NCBI GenBank assembly: GCA_002368155.1
Contig: AP018180.1
Coordinates: 4,325,380-4,389,379, forward strand
Direction of reading: 5' to 3'
Source of the DNA: Nostoc carneum NIES-2107
Lineage (GTDB): Bacteria; Cyanobacteriota; Cyanobacteriia; Cyanobacteriales; Nostocaceae
DNA: 64,000 bases
Below, in pieces: positions 9,696 to 19,343 of this stretch. The position numbers and the translations under genes were made by a program. The first letter of the stretch is position 1. Each line of letters opens with the position of its first letter. Under the pieces are notes generated by a model, which was not told the origin of the DNA, did not search any database, and was given only the letters and a program-made list of their open reading frames with translations.

Positions 9696-10394
9696 ATGAC
9701 TGCAACTCCAGGAGATCGGACAAATACCAATCAGGGTGAAGCCAGTGAAACCGAACGTTGGGCTTCTTTAATTGGTGGCGGCGCTATGGTGTTAATGGGT
9801 TTAAGACAAGGCTCTTTGCGAGGTGCGCTAACGGCTTTGGCTGGTGGCGGTTTGATATATCAAGGTGTCACCAAACAAAGCACGATCCAGCAAGCACAGG
9901 AAATGGTGGGCATGAATAAACCAATCAAAGTTGAAAAGACAGTAACAATCAATAAACCAGCAGAGGAACTGTACCGCTACTGGCACGACTTTGAAAAGCT
10001 ACCCACATTTATGAAGCATCTCAAATCTGTCAAGGTGTACAACGAAAAACGTTCTCATTGGATTGCCAATGCACCTTTAGGTAATAGTGTGGAATGGGAT
10101 GCAGATATTTTAGAAGATAGAGAAAATCAGTTTATTTCTTGGGCTTCTGTAGAAGGTGCAGATGTCGATAATTCTGGTTTCGTACGCTTTCAAAAAGCAC
10201 CAGGCGATCGCGGAATGGAAGTGAAGGTAGTTTTAGAATATAACCCCCCTGGTGGAGCCTTAGCAGCTGTATTCGCCAAACTGTTCGGTGAAGAACCAGA
10301 ACAACAAATTGGCGATGATTTGCGCCGCTTCAAGATGCTGATGGAAGCTGGAGAAATCGCTACTACAGAAGGTCAACCCGCAGGTAAAAGATGA
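9696..10394 (+). CDS. SRPBCC family protein with N-terminal membrane hairpin
   Basis: This is a 232-residue protein. Residues 20-62 (WASLIGGGAMVLMGL and ALTALAGGGLIYQGV) form two glycine-rich hydrophobic segments of the YgaP/DUF2892 type. Residues about 80-220 form a START/polyketide-cyclase-like SRPBCC domain (VEKTVTINKPAEELYRYWHD, FMKHLKSVKVY, VEWDADILEDRENQFISW). The arrangement places a ligand-binding cavity at a membrane. The ligand is unknown. It lies 267 bases after the PfpI fusion and 73 bases before the first alcohol dehydrogenase, within the stress run. Confidence 0.8.
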   Translation: MTATPGDRTNTNQGEASETERWASLIGGGAMVLMGLRQGSLRGALTALAGGGLIYQGVTKQSTIQQAQEMVGMNKPIKVEKTVTINKPAEELYRYWHDFEKLPTFMKHLKSVKVYNEKRSHWIANAPLGNSVEWDADILEDRENQFISWASVEGADVDNSGFVRFQKAPGDRGMEVKVVLEYNPPGGALAAVFAKLFGEEPEQQIGDDLRRFKMLMEAGEIATTEGQPAGKR

Positions 10395-10467
10395 AGGCTA
10401 GAGGCTAATACCTGAACTTTAGTTAATCCCTCGATATTTCTTCATCCTTTACACTTCATCCTTATTT

Positions 10468-11637
10468 ATGAAAGCTGTCTGTTGGCAAAGTGCTAATGAA
10501 GTCCGGGTAGAGACAGTACCAGACCCTACAATTCTCAACCCGCGTGACGCAATTATCAAAATTACATCCACAGCGATATGTGGCTCAGATTTACATATCT
10601 ACGGTGGCTATATTCCCACAGTGCAAAAAGGTGACATCATTGGTCACGAATTTATGGGGGAAGTAGTAGAAGTAGGTAGGGGAGTCAACAATTTAAAAAT
10701 AGGCGATCGCGTCGTTGTTCCCTCGACAATTGGCTGTGGTTTTTGCAACTATTGTCAGCGTGATATGTGGTCACTGTGCGATAATTCCAATCCTAAAGGT
10801 TGGATGGAAGAAAAGTTATACGGCAACATTACTTCAGCAATTTACGGCTACTCTCATCTACTAGGTGGTTATGCAGGCGCCCAAGCAGAATATGTGCGTG
10901 TACCTTTTGCGGATGTGGGTGTAGTAAAAGTTCCTCCCGATTTACCGGACGAGATGTTGCTATTCATCTCCGACGCAATTCCTACCGGCTATATGGGAGC
11001 AGAATTTTGTGATATTCAACCCGGTGATACCGTAGCCGTCTGGGGTTGCGGTGCTGTCGGACAGTTTGCCATGATTAGCGCCTACATGATGGGTGCAGAG
11101 AGAGTGATTGCGATTGATCGCTTTCCTGAACGTCTAGAAATGGCGAGAAAGTTTGCCAAAGCAGAAACGATTAACTACGAAGACGTTGATGCTGGCGAAG
11201 CGTTGAAAGAGATGACTGGTGGCCGTGGCCCCGATGCTTGCATTGATGCAGTGGGTTTGGAAGCACATGGTGTAGGTCTAGAAGACTTCTACGATCAGAC
11301 AAAACAAAAGCTGAGATTAGAAACCGACCGTCCCCATGTACTGCGGCAAATGATGGTAGCTGCACGTAAAGGTGGCACTCTTTCCATTATGGGTGTTTAC
11401 GGTGGATTCGTAGACAAAATGCCCTTTGGTGCAGCGATTAACAAAGGTCTAACCTTCCGAATGGGACAAATGCACGGTCAGAAATATATGCATCTGTTGC
11501 TGAATCTCATTTTGGATGGAAAACTCGATCCATCTTTTGTTATTACCCATCAATTACCGCTAGAGCAAGCACCCTACGGTTACGAGATTTTTCAACAGAA
11601 AAAAGACAACTGTATCAAAGTTGTTCTTAAACCTTGA
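10468..11637 (+). CDS. Zinc-dependent alcohol dehydrogenase, formaldehyde dehydrogenase-like (copy 1)
   Basis: This 389-residue medium-chain dehydrogenase oxidises an alcohol or aldehyde adduct with NAD(P). Catalytic zinc residues are in [13 protein letters not shown] and [10 protein letters not shown]. The structural zinc loop is [15 protein letters not shown]. The nucleotide-binding fold carries GCGAVGQF. The segment [18 protein letters not shown] and the overall length match the glutathione-independent formaldehyde dehydrogenase-like group, but the natural substrate is unknown. A paralogue with very similar sequence lies 1 kb downstream, and in this window the two are separated by the exported repeat protein. 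The context (PfpI, catalase) suggests detoxification of reactive carbonyls. Confidence 0.88.
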   Translation: MKAVCWQSANEVRVETVPDPTILNPRDAIIKITSTAICGSDLHIYGGYIPTVQKGDIIGHEFMGEVVEVGRGVNNLKIGDRVVVPSTIGCGFCNYCQRDMWSLCDNSNPKGWMEEKLYGNITSAIYGYSHLLGGYAGAQAEYVRVPFADVGVVKVPPDLPDEMLLFISDAIPTGYMGAEFCDIQPGDTVAVWGCGAVGQFAMISAYMMGAERVIAIDRFPERLEMARKFAKAETINYEDVDAGEALKEMTGGRGPDACIDAVGLEAHGVGLEDFYDQTKQKLRLETDRPHVLRQMMVAARKGGTLSIMGVYGGFVDKMPFGAAINKGLTFRMGQMHGQKYMHLLLNLILDGKLDPSFVITHQLPLEQAPYGYEIFQQKKDNCIKVVLKP

Positions 11638-11690
11638 AATAGCTTTTAGCTATTAACAACCTACACATTGTAATACAACAGAGGATGTCT

Positions 11691-12248
11691 ATGACACGTG
11701 TATTTGCTTGGGTACAAAATGTACTAGTCCGCCGGATTGCGATGGTTTTACTATTAGGTTTGGCGTTTTTGGGAATGCAGTTTTCCGGCTACAGTAATGG
11801 AATGCAAGCACAAGCCGAAACTGTCAAAACACCAGAGGGAATCTATTATAAAGGCACACCCGATAACATTGGTAGCGGCAGCAGTGGCGGTAACTTGATA
11901 GATAAAGCTGTAGATAGCCTCAAATCCAACTCTGGCGATAATATCAGACGGAATTTCAATGACGATCGCAGTTCTTACGATAGCCGAGGATACTATGGCA
12001 ATACTTCTAGCAATAGTTCCAATCGAGGCAACATTGGTGAGACAGTAAAAACACCAGAAGGTACCTACTACAAAGGCACCCCTGACAATAACCTCATTGA
12101 AAATAGCCAAAATAAACTAGGTAAAGCTGCTAATAGCATCCGCGAAAAGCTCAACCTAGATGAAGATACTCCTCAAGCGACAAAAGACTTTGTTGGTTCT
12201 ATCAAAAATAAAGTTGGAGAAGTAATCAATTCCGGTTCTAGAGACTAA
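11691..12248 (+). CDS. Exported protein with two copies of a VKTPEG-YYKGTPDN motif
   Basis: I do not recognise the family. The ATG at 11691 is preferred over 11685 because GAGG at 11681-11684 is then correctly spaced. Residues 10-40 form a signal peptide (arginines, then IAMVLLLGLAFLGMQF, cleaved probably after AQA). The mature protein is low-complexity, rich in Asn, Ser and Gly, and contains two near-identical copies of ETVKTPEG-I/T-YYKGTPDN about 70 residues apart, right after the cleavage site and again mid-protein. The C-terminal 45 residues are amphipathic (SIREKLNLDEDT, DFVGSIKNKVGEVI). It sits between the two dehydrogenases, so a cell-envelope role in the same stress response is plausible but unproven. 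Confidence 0.75.
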   Translation: MTRVFAWVQNVLVRRIAMVLLLGLAFLGMQFSGYSNGMQAQAETVKTPEGIYYKGTPDNIGSGSSGGNLIDKAVDSLKSNSGDNIRRNFNDDRSSYDSRGYYGNTSSNSSNRGNIGETVKTPEGTYYKGTPDNNLIENSQNKLGKAANSIREKLNLDEDTPQATKDFVGSIKNKVGEVINSGSRD

Positions 12249-12684
12249 ATCATCTCTCTTAAATTTTAGGTATTGCCCACCATAACACTCAGCTATATAT
12301 AGGAATCAGATTTGATTTGTGAAAAAATTCAGGCGTTGCTGAATTCGAGTATGAATTTAAATTTTTAGCACAATGAAATAACAACTCTTTGCGCCTTTGC
12401 GCCTTTGTGTGAGACTCATTCATACTTTTAATCAGCAACGCCAAATTTCAGATGATGCGTTACGCTATCGCTAACGCATCCTACATGAATTTCAAAAATC
12501 AAATATGAGTTATATAGCATTTAGATTGTATTGTTAGGTCGAGCAACATACACACAACACAAGAGATGGTCAGCAATTGTAGAGACGCGATTAATCGCGT
12601 CTCAGAGATTAATTGCATCTCCAAGATTAATCATGTCTCCAATTCTGACAAAGCACAAAGTTTAAAAGCTAAGGATTAATAATT
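12249..12684. other. Repeat-rich intergenic region
   Basis: There is no open frame of note. It holds a TTTGCGCCTTTGCGCCTTTG repeat near 12392, a palindromic element GATGCGTTACGCTATCGCTA continuing to 12484, and the GACGCGATTAATCGCGTC palindrome at 12584-12601 followed by two degenerate echoes of its right half. It separates the exported protein gene from the second dehydrogenase, which may therefore have its own promoter. Confidence 0.65.
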
Positions 12685-13860
12685 ATGAAAGCAGTTTGCT
12701 GGCATGGAGCAAACGACGTGCGGGTAGATACAGTTCCCGATCCCACACTGATTAACCCCCGTGATGCCATTATCAAAATTACCTCCACAGCCATCTGTGG
12801 ATCAGATTTGCATCTTTATAACGGCTATATTCCCACAATGCAAAAGGGCGATATCCTTGGCCATGAATTTATGGGGGAAGTCGTTGAACTCGGGAGTCGC
12901 GTTACTCATGTAAAAGTGGGCGATCGCGTAATTGTTCCTTTCACCATTTCCTGTGGTTCTTGTTTCTTCTGTCAGCGCGATTTATGGTCTTTGTGCGATA
13001 ACTCTAACCCGAATGCTTGGTTAGCAGAAAAGCAGATGGGCTATTCGCCATCCGGTCTATTTGGCTACTCTCATTTATTAGGGGGTTACGCTGGTGGTCA
13101 AGCAGAGTATGCCAGAGTACCTTTTGCAGATGTCGGCTTGTTCAAAATTCCCGATGGTTTAACGGATGAACAAGTACTATTTTTAACTGACATTTTCCCG
13201 ACAGGCTACATGGCAGCAGAGAACTGCAACATCAAACCAGGTGATGTTGTCGCTGTGTGGGGTTGTGGCCCAGTTGGACAATTTGCCATCAGAAGCGCAT
13301 TCATGTTGGGTGCAGAGAGAGTCATCGCCATTGACCGCATCCCCGAACGCCTCCAAATGGCTAAAGACTATGGCAAAGCCGAGATTTTAAATTACGAAGA
13401 AATGGATGTAGGCGAAGCACTCAAAGAAATGACCGGTGGTCGTGGCCCTGACGCTTGTATTGATGCTGTGGGGATGGAAGCACATGGTACAGACGCAATG
13501 GCAGTTTACGACAAAGTCAAGCAAGCAGTACGTCTAGAAACAGACCGTCCCACAGCCTTAAGGCAAGCAATTGTCGCTTGTGGTAAAGGCGGACACCTAT
13601 CTATACCCGGAGTATACGGCGGCTTTTTAGACAAAATACCTATGGGTGCTGCTATGAACAAAGGTTTGACTTTCAAAATGGGACAAACTCACGTTCATAG
13701 ATATGTAAAGCCATTGCTAGAACATATCCAAAAAGGTGATATAGATCCGTCGTTTATCATTACCCACCGCCTACCTCTAGAACAAGCACCCCACGCCTAC
13801 GAAATTTTCAAACACAAAAAAGATAACTGTATCAAAGTTGTACTCAAACCAGGAAATTGA
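12685..13860 (+). CDS. Zinc-dependent alcohol dehydrogenase, formaldehyde dehydrogenase-like (copy 2)
   Basis: This 391-residue paralogue of the dehydrogenase at 10468 has the same zinc residues ([23 protein letters not shown]), structural zinc loop [15 protein letters not shown] and coenzyme loop GCGPVGQF. The two proteins share most of their sequence, including the ends MKAVCW and CIKVVLKP, so they arose by duplication. The differences cluster around the substrate region ([20 protein letters not shown] versus the other copy), which suggests different substrates. It is followed after only six bases by the cupin gene and is almost certainly cotranscribed with it. Confidence 0.88.
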   Translation: MKAVCWHGANDVRVDTVPDPTLINPRDAIIKITSTAICGSDLHLYNGYIPTMQKGDILGHEFMGEVVELGSRVTHVKVGDRVIVPFTISCGSCFFCQRDLWSLCDNSNPNAWLAEKQMGYSPSGLFGYSHLLGGYAGGQAEYARVPFADVGLFKIPDGLTDEQVLFLTDIFPTGYMAAENCNIKPGDVVAVWGCGPVGQFAIRSAFMLGAERVIAIDRIPERLQMAKDYGKAEILNYEEMDVGEALKEMTGGRGPDACIDAVGMEAHGTDAMAVYDKVKQAVRLETDRPTALRQAIVACGKGGHLSIPGVYGGFLDKIPMGAAMNKGLTFKMGQTHVHRYVKPLLEHIQKGDIDPSFIITHRLPLEQAPHAYEIFKHKKDNCIKVVLKPGN

Positions 13861-13866
13861 TGGATT

Positions 13867-14208
13867 ATGAGTGACACCAGCGTTAAGAAAGTTGATTCTA
13901 GCCATTCTCCTAAAGGTAACCTCGGCCAAAAGTATCTTGCATCTGGCAAGGCTGTGGCTATGCGGATTTGGGAAAACGAACAACCCAGCGAAGAAAAACC
14001 ATCAGCATCCCGTGACTATGAAACAGTTGGTTATGTAATTAGCGGTCGTGCCGAGTTACATATTGAAGGGCAAACAATTTTATTAGAACCGGGGAATTCT
14101 TGGGTAGTTCCTAAAGGGTCAAGCCACACTTACAAAATTTTAGAACCATTTACCGCAGTTGAAGCGACTAGCCCACCTGCCCAAGTTCATGGACGAGATG
14201 AAAATTAG
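13867..14208 (+). CDS. Cupin domain-containing protein
   Basis: This 113-residue single-domain cupin has the two beta-barrel motifs GYVISGRAELHIEGQ and the closing LEPGNSWVVPKGSSHTYKI; the His near 99 and Glu/His positions could hold a metal. Small cupins of this kind bind small molecules or isomerise sugars, and nothing here identifies the ligand. It starts six bases after the second dehydrogenase stop codon, so the two form a transcriptional pair, and a terminator follows about 95 bases downstream. Confidence 0.8.
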   Translation: MSDTSVKKVDSSHSPKGNLGQKYLASGKAVAMRIWENEQPSEEKPSASRDYETVGYVISGRAELHIEGQTILLEPGNSWVVPKGSSHTYKILEPFTAVEATSPPAQVHGRDEN

Positions 14209-14303
14209 GGACTGAGTATTTTGGAATAGTATTTTCACTCAGCACTCAGCACCGTACTCTACTATCTTTCATAAAAATTTAACCTCAGATCAACACAGAT
14301 TTG

Positions 14304-14340
14304 CACCGATAAATTAACTAGATTTATCGGTGTTTTTTTG
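14304..14340 (+). terminator. Rho-independent terminator after the cupin gene
   Basis: The inverted repeat CACCGATAAAT (14304-14314) with ATTTATCGGTG (14322-14332), a 7-base loop and a following run of T residues form a standard intrinsic terminator. It ends the dehydrogenase-cupin transcript before the catalase gene. Confidence 0.75.
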
Positions 14341-14493
14341 TGTGTATCTATGGTTCTAAATATTCAATATTTATGTACTATTTTTATCTGGCTGGTGGTT
14401 GATGGAGACAAAACTTTTAATTAGTTTCCTTGAGGAAGGTAAGACAAAAATTTCATTGCTTACCTTGGCAATACTCATCAACTAGGAAACACA

Positions 14494-15441
14494 ATGTTTT
14501 ATCACACTAAGAAATTACAGTACTTCAAACCCCCAACAAAACCAGATCCAATCTACGCGATGAAAATTCAAGAACTCATCGGTGGTACATTCGGTGAAAT
14601 GACAGTAATGATGCACTATCTGTTTCAGGGTTGGAACTGTCGAGGCCCTGCTAAGTACCGAGATTTATTACTAGATACGGGAACTGAAAAGATTGGTCAC
14701 ATTGAGATGTTAGCGACAATGATTGCCCATCTCTTGGATAAAGCACCTCTGAGAATGCAAGAAGAAGGTGCCAGAGATGCTGTAGTAGGTGCAGTTATGG
14801 GTGGTTCCAATCCACGGGATGTAATTACGGATGTCATGGCAGCTGCAATGAATCCTCAACACGCGATTGTTTCTGGCTTAGGTGCTACGCCATCTGATAG
14901 TGTTGGCTATCCCTGGAATGGTCGCTTTATCGTTTCTAGCGGTAACCTCTTAGCTGATTTCCGGTCTAACCTCCACGCCGAGTCTCAAGGACGCTTGCAA
15001 GCAGTGCGTCTGTATGAGATGACAGACGACCCGGGTGTGAGAGACACTTTAAGCTTTATGATTGCCCGTGACACCATGCATCAAAACCAATGGATAGCGG
15101 CTATTGAAGACTTAGAAAGTTCTGGACTAGAAACTACTCCCGTTCCTAGTTCCTTCCCACTGGAATTGGAGAAACGCGAGTTCGCCTATCAGTTCTGGAA
15201 CCACTCTGAAGGTACCGAAAGTTCAGAAGGTCGTTGGGCAAAAGGCCCTTCAATGGATGGTAAAGGTGAATTTGAGTATGTAGCCAAACCTCAACCACTA
15301 GGCCCAGAACCAGAACCACCACAGCCACCAATCCAATTGCACGGTACTCCCAAATCTCCACAACAACAGCCATCACAAAGTAATGGTTCTAATGCACCTC
15401 CATTAGTTGAGTCTGTGACTATCAGAAACCCAGAGGTTTAA
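14494..15441 (+). CDS. Manganese catalase family protein
   Basis: This 315-residue non-haem catalase of the ferritin-like fold normally breaks down hydrogen peroxide at a dimanganese site. Ligand positions can be followed: Glu35 (GGTFGEMTVMM), His69 (IGHIEM), Glu163 (LHAESQGR) and His196 (DTMHQNQW). At position 66, three residues before His69, where ferritin-like ExxH motifs and the Lactobacillus enzyme have Glu, this sequence has Lys (TEKIGHIEM). If real, this removes a metal ligand. The C-terminal 50 residues are a Pro/Gln-rich tail (PEPEPPQPPIQ). It has its own promoter region after the cupin terminator and is followed by a strong terminator. Confidence 0.9.
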   Translation: MFYHTKKLQYFKPPTKPDPIYAMKIQELIGGTFGEMTVMMHYLFQGWNCRGPAKYRDLLLDTGTEKIGHIEMLATMIAHLLDKAPLRMQEEGARDAVVGAVMGGSNPRDVITDVMAAAMNPQHAIVSGLGATPSDSVGYPWNGRFIVSSGNLLADFRSNLHAESQGRLQAVRLYEMTDDPGVRDTLSFMIARDTMHQNQWIAAIEDLESSGLETTPVPSSFPLELEKREFAYQFWNHSEGTESSEGRWAKGPSMDGKGEFEYVAKPQPLGPEPEPPQPPIQLHGTPKSPQQQPSQSNGSNAPPLVESVTIRNPEV

Positions 15442-15506
15442 TAGAGTCTGTCATTGATAAATACACCTCTAACTTGGCTTTGGAAGCAGAATAAAACCTT
15501 CACAAT

Positions 15507-15543
15507 GTCCCCCTATTTATAGAAAATTGGGGGACTAATTTTT
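15507..15543 (+). terminator. Rho-independent terminator after the Mn-catalase gene
   Basis: The stem GTCCCCC (15507-15513) pairs with GGGGGAC (15529-15535), followed by TAATTTTT. It lies 66 bases after the catalase stop codon and closes the stress run. Confidence 0.75.
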
Positions 15544-16104
15544 GATGAGTATTAATAGTGCGATCGCCTAAAATCTTCTAAAAATCTTCGTTTAAACATT
15601 AAATACTTAAAACAACAACACCCAAAATCTTACTAACTTAGTTATTTCCTCTCTTTTCTCAGAAATATCCAGGGTTGTACCGATTTAACTCACGCTCACC
15701 GTGATATTCTAAAAATCAGTTACATAGCCCTCTTTTAGACTAATTTGAGGAAATGTAAGCGTTCGATTTGGGTGTTGTTGTCCGTTGACGAGACAGATAT
15801 TTGAACAGTGGTTTTACCTCTTTACTTTGTTTAACTGTTGGATCTGCCAGGGAAGCTTCTTTCGCTTCAATTAATAAGTTATCACTCTTAGCTTAAGGAA
15901 ATTACTATTGCAACTAATGTTTACTTGTATAGAAGTTTTTACTTGCATTATGTAAAGTAATTTGAATTAGAAGCCAGCCTTTCTTGAGGGATTATATAAC
16001 TCCAAAATTTTGGAAAAATTGAGCAATTTTAGTAAATTTGAATGAATTCAAATCTTAGAGAACAACTCACCGTAATAAGTGCCTTGCCCAGGCTCAAGCC
16101 CTGA
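15544..16104. other. Intergenic region, nothing recognised
   Basis: AT-rich DNA without a supported open frame on either strand. No RNA gene was recognised, though a small regulatory RNA cannot be excluded by reading alone. Confidence 0.5.
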
Positions 16105-16362
16105 CTACTTAGCGGTAAACTCGCTAATATGCAGCACCACTTCGCCATGATCTGGAATCCACGCTAACCACTCATGTTTAGAAACCGCACACAATAACAG
16201 TGCTTCGTCAAAGCTATATGGATTAGGAAGTTGTAACAGCTTCACCCAGCGAGATGCACAAACCTGTTGTGATTGCTCTGGTGTATAAGGTTTACTGATA
16301 CAATTCAAATTCTGCCTTTTGAATGGCACTGCAAAACTCGGTCTATCAAAATCTAGTTTCAT
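16105..16362 (-). CDS. Small conserved-looking hypothetical protein
   Basis: This 85-residue soluble protein resembles small hypothetical proteins I associate with Nostoc-type genomes; no domain name can be given. Its composition is that of a real protein (no low complexity, several Trp), with a central YSFDEALLLCAVSKHEWLAW and closing IPDHGEVVLHISEF. It stands alone on the minus strand between two long gene-free stretches. No ribosome-binding site stands out. The function is unknown. Confidence 0.6.
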   Translation of the reverse strand: MKLDFDRPSFAVPFKRQNLNCISKPYTPEQSQQVCASRWVKLLQLPNPYSFDEALLLCAVSKHEWLAWIPDHGEVVLHISEFTAK

Positions 16363-17632
16363 GACTAATGGGGTAGTAGCAAATTAATTCTGTATCTAAC
16401 AATACAAAATTAATATTACTTTTGAAAAGTAAACTTCTTATAACTTTACGTTGTACTAATGTAAGTTTGTGCTTGTTGCAAATGCTAGAGGAGTTTGAGA
16501 CATCGATTTTACTCAAGCGATCGCATCTCCTCTGCTTCCATCACAAATGCAACTATCCCTACTTTTCCCAATGCCCAATGCCTAATGCCCAATTACTCAT
16601 CTGTAGGTTCTGTTACGTTTTCCCCCAACTGATAAAGGTAGAATTCATTTAACCAAAGTTTGATGGAGTAAAAACAGCAGCAGAGAGAACAGCTAAGTTT
16701 TGGGAGTAGACATCAAAAGAAAGTTGTTTTTTTTGGTAAAAATAGCAACAAAATCTGCTCAATAGTTAACTAGAAACATTAAGGAAAATGTGATGTTAGG
16801 AACACCCTATTTTGATATAGCAGTTATGATTCATAATTGAAATCTACTGCAAAGTTAATCAACTAGCTGGATAAGTTCAGATCACATAAATCTCAATTAT
16901 TCATAAAAGGTAGGGTAATTTACTGGTTGAGTTCAATTAATAATATCGAGCAGCATCATGCCAGTAATTCTGTCTTAGCTTGAGTGAATTTCTACTTTAT
17001 AACCATCACACTTCACCGCATCCACTTAAATTGCGGCAAGCAAGTCGCTCCTTCAAAATTCAAATTTCGACAACATTTTATTCCAGGCTTTTGCGCTCTT
17101 TAGTAAAGGCAAAGCTATCATTTATCAGTAAACAGACTAAATTACTGGATGAAAAGCTGGCTACCTACTAAAGACCCGCTTTAATTAGTTGTCTACCTCA
17201 TTAATTATGTTGGTTATTTTTTCAATTAAGGAATCGCTTCCTCAAGAAAAATTTTAACTAGCATAATTTATCTAACAAAATATTGTACTTTATCGCCTTA
17301 TTTTTGATGATTTTGTAGTCAGTACTGACCTAAGTACTATTTATCAAGTTATTCAATCATCAAAACTAACGTCATAAAGTAGCAATTTAATGGCGCTTAA
17401 TACCAATTCTCAAAAATTCGGCATCAAATACAGCAGATTGCAATTTGGTGAGGTACAGATAATTGTCATGGCACAGCAGTGCCGTACTCCGAAGCGCGAA
17501 CCTCATTTACCTGAAATACGCTGTAAATAAAATTTGATGTTCTTAATTACGAATTACGAATTACGAATTACGAATTGGTATAACTCGCTTTTCACTTCTA
17601 TCAGCAAAATTCAGATAAACGGGCAATATATC
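16363..17632. other. Long gene-free region upstream of the exporter genes
   Basis: About 1.27 kb with no convincing gene. Two copies of AGTACT at 17321-17326 and 17333-17338, six bases apart, make a possible protein-binding site. GAATTAC is repeated four to five times in tandem near 17545-17575, immediately before the exporter start. Open frames of 60-76 codons here have no protein-like character. Confidence 0.55.
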
Positions 17633-19051
17633 ATGTCAAGGGTGACTGAGAAGCCAAAGTCAAGGGAACAGCCGCTCGATCAACCTAAGGTTTTATGGAG
17701 CATAGCTGTGGCCCTACCGATAGTAATCGCTGCTGGTGTACTAGGTACAGCTAAAGTTGAACAGTTGAGAAAGTTAGCTTCATCTGTACCCATTAGACCG
17801 ATGGCGAATACTGTTACTGCTGTCGGTCATATTGAACCACGCGGAGATGTAATTAAGCTATCTGCGCCAATGGGGGGAATGCAGGCTTCGTCGCGAGTCC
17901 AAAAACTGCTCATTAAAGAAGGCGACAAAGTAAAACAAGGTCAAGTATTAGCAGTTTTGGATAATCACGATACCCAATTAGCTGCATTAGAAGAAGCAAA
18001 AGCAAAATTGCAAGAATCTCGTGCTAATTTAGCGCAAGTTAGAGCAGGTTCACCCAGAGATATTCAAGCCCAAAATTCTGTAATTGCTCGTTTAGAAGCT
18101 CAGTTACGTGGGGAAAGAGATGCACAGCAAGCAACGATCGCGCGCATTGCAGCTCAGTTAAGCGGCGAAAAAATTGCCCAACAAGCAATGGTTAACCGCC
18201 TAGAAGCTGAGTTAAGTGGACAAAAAGATACTTTAAGAGCCACCCTCGCACGTATTAAAGCTGAACAGCAGAATGCTCAAGTTGATGCTCAACGTTATGA
18301 GATGTTGTATAAAGAAGGTGCTATTTCGCAGCAAGAGCGAGATAGAAGACGCTTGAGCGCGATTACTAGCAATCAGCAGGTGGTGGAAAGTCAAGCAAGT
18401 CTCAGACAAGCGATCGCCACAATCAAACAACAGATTGCAGAAGCTAGAGCGAATCAAGTCAAAACTTTATCGACTTTGCAACAGCAGCTTGTGGAAGCTA
18501 AAGTTAACCGCGATAAAACTGTAGCTACTTTGCAAAGACAAATCGACGAAGAACGAGCCAAATTCAAGCGATTGCTAGAAGTGAGTCCCACTGATGTGCA
18601 AATGGCGCAGGCTCAAGTGAGTAATGCGATCGCAATGGTGAGAAAAGCTGAAGCAGAACTGAAATTGAGCTATGTGAGAGCGCCTATTGATGGTGAAATT
18701 TTAAAAGTTCACACCAAATCAGGAGAAGCCATTACCCAAATGGGAATTGCGGAAATTGGACAAACCGATCAAATGTTTGTCATTGCTGAAGTAGCAGAAG
18801 ACAGTATTGGTAGAGTGCGTCTTGGACAAACTGCAACTATATCTAGTGATAATGGAGCCTTTGCTGGCGAACTTAAGGGAACTGTGACGGAAATTGGCAG
18901 AAAAATCGGTAAGAAAGATGTCTTGAATACAGATCCAGCCGCCGATGTAGATGCCAGAGTTGTAGAAGTGAAAATTGCGATCGCGCCAGAAGATAGTACT
19001 AAAGTAGCAGGCTTAACCTACGCTAAGGTTGTTGTAGAGATTAATAATTAA
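17633..19051 (+). CDS. devB: HlyD-family membrane fusion protein, DevB-like
   Basis: This is the periplasmic adaptor of a DevBCA-type ABC exporter; in Anabaena the founding system exports heterocyst glycolipids through TolC. The start is placed at ATG 17633 (MSRVTEKP) because the 33 codons upstream are a translation of the tandem GAATTAC repeat. Residues 22-40 form the single membrane anchor (VLWSIAVALPIVIAAGVLG). A biotinyl-lipoyl half motif lies at VQKLLIKEGDKVKQGQVLAVLDNHDT, then about 230 residues of heptad-rich coiled coil (LEAQLRGERDAQQATIAR repeated), then the second lipoyl half (YVRAPIDGEILKVHTKSGEA) and the barrel domain. Cyanobacteria carry several DevB paralogues, so the exported substrate is not certain. 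Confidence 0.85.
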   Translation: MSRVTEKPKSREQPLDQPKVLWSIAVALPIVIAAGVLGTAKVEQLRKLASSVPIRPMANTVTAVGHIEPRGDVIKLSAPMGGMQASSRVQKLLIKEGDKVKQGQVLAVLDNHDTQLAALEEAKAKLQESRANLAQVRAGSPRDIQAQNSVIARLEAQLRGERDAQQATIARIAAQLSGEKIAQQAMVNRLEAELSGQKDTLRATLARIKAEQQNAQVDAQRYEMLYKEGAISQQERDRRRLSAITSNQQVVESQASLRQAIATIKQQIAEARANQVKTLSTLQQQLVEAKVNRDKTVATLQRQIDEERAKFKRLLEVSPTDVQMAQAQVSNAIAMVRKAEAELKLSYVRAPIDGEILKVHTKSGEAITQMGIAEIGQTDQMFVIAEVAEDSIGRVRLGQTATISSDNGAFAGELKGTVTEIGRKIGKKDVLNTDPAADVDARVVEVKIAIAPEDSTKVAGLTYAKVVVEINN

Positions 19052-19343
19052 ATGGTTTTAATCGTCAAGGGTTGCTGTTAGTTATTAGCTGAATCAGCTA
19101 ATCATAATGTGCTGGATTGCCCATATTTTTTGAGTTATACCAATTTGAAAAAAGAATGCGACAGATATACAGAACAAAAGCCCTGCTATGTCTAGATTCT
19201 TAATTTTGAATTTTGAATTTTGAATTGGTATTAAATATTATCTCATTTAATTACTCTATAGTGGCTAATGCCTACCATATCCTGAGTTTGCTGGAAAAGA
19301 CTTAGGTCTATTTCCTAATTGAAAAATTCATCTTATATGGCTA

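Noticed and set aside
17321-17338. NtcA-binding site upstream of the exporter
   Set aside because: The GTA and TAC halves are 10 bases apart instead of 8, and no matching -10 element stands at the expected distance.
17545-17576. Tandem GAATTAC units considered as a CRISPR-like array
   Set aside because: Units are 7 bases with no spacers; it is a simple tandem repeat.
17534-17632. Upstream extension of the DevB-like protein by 33 residues
   Set aside because: The bases are a tandem GAATTAC repeat and the product would not resemble the family; ATG 17633 gives the normal N-terminus.
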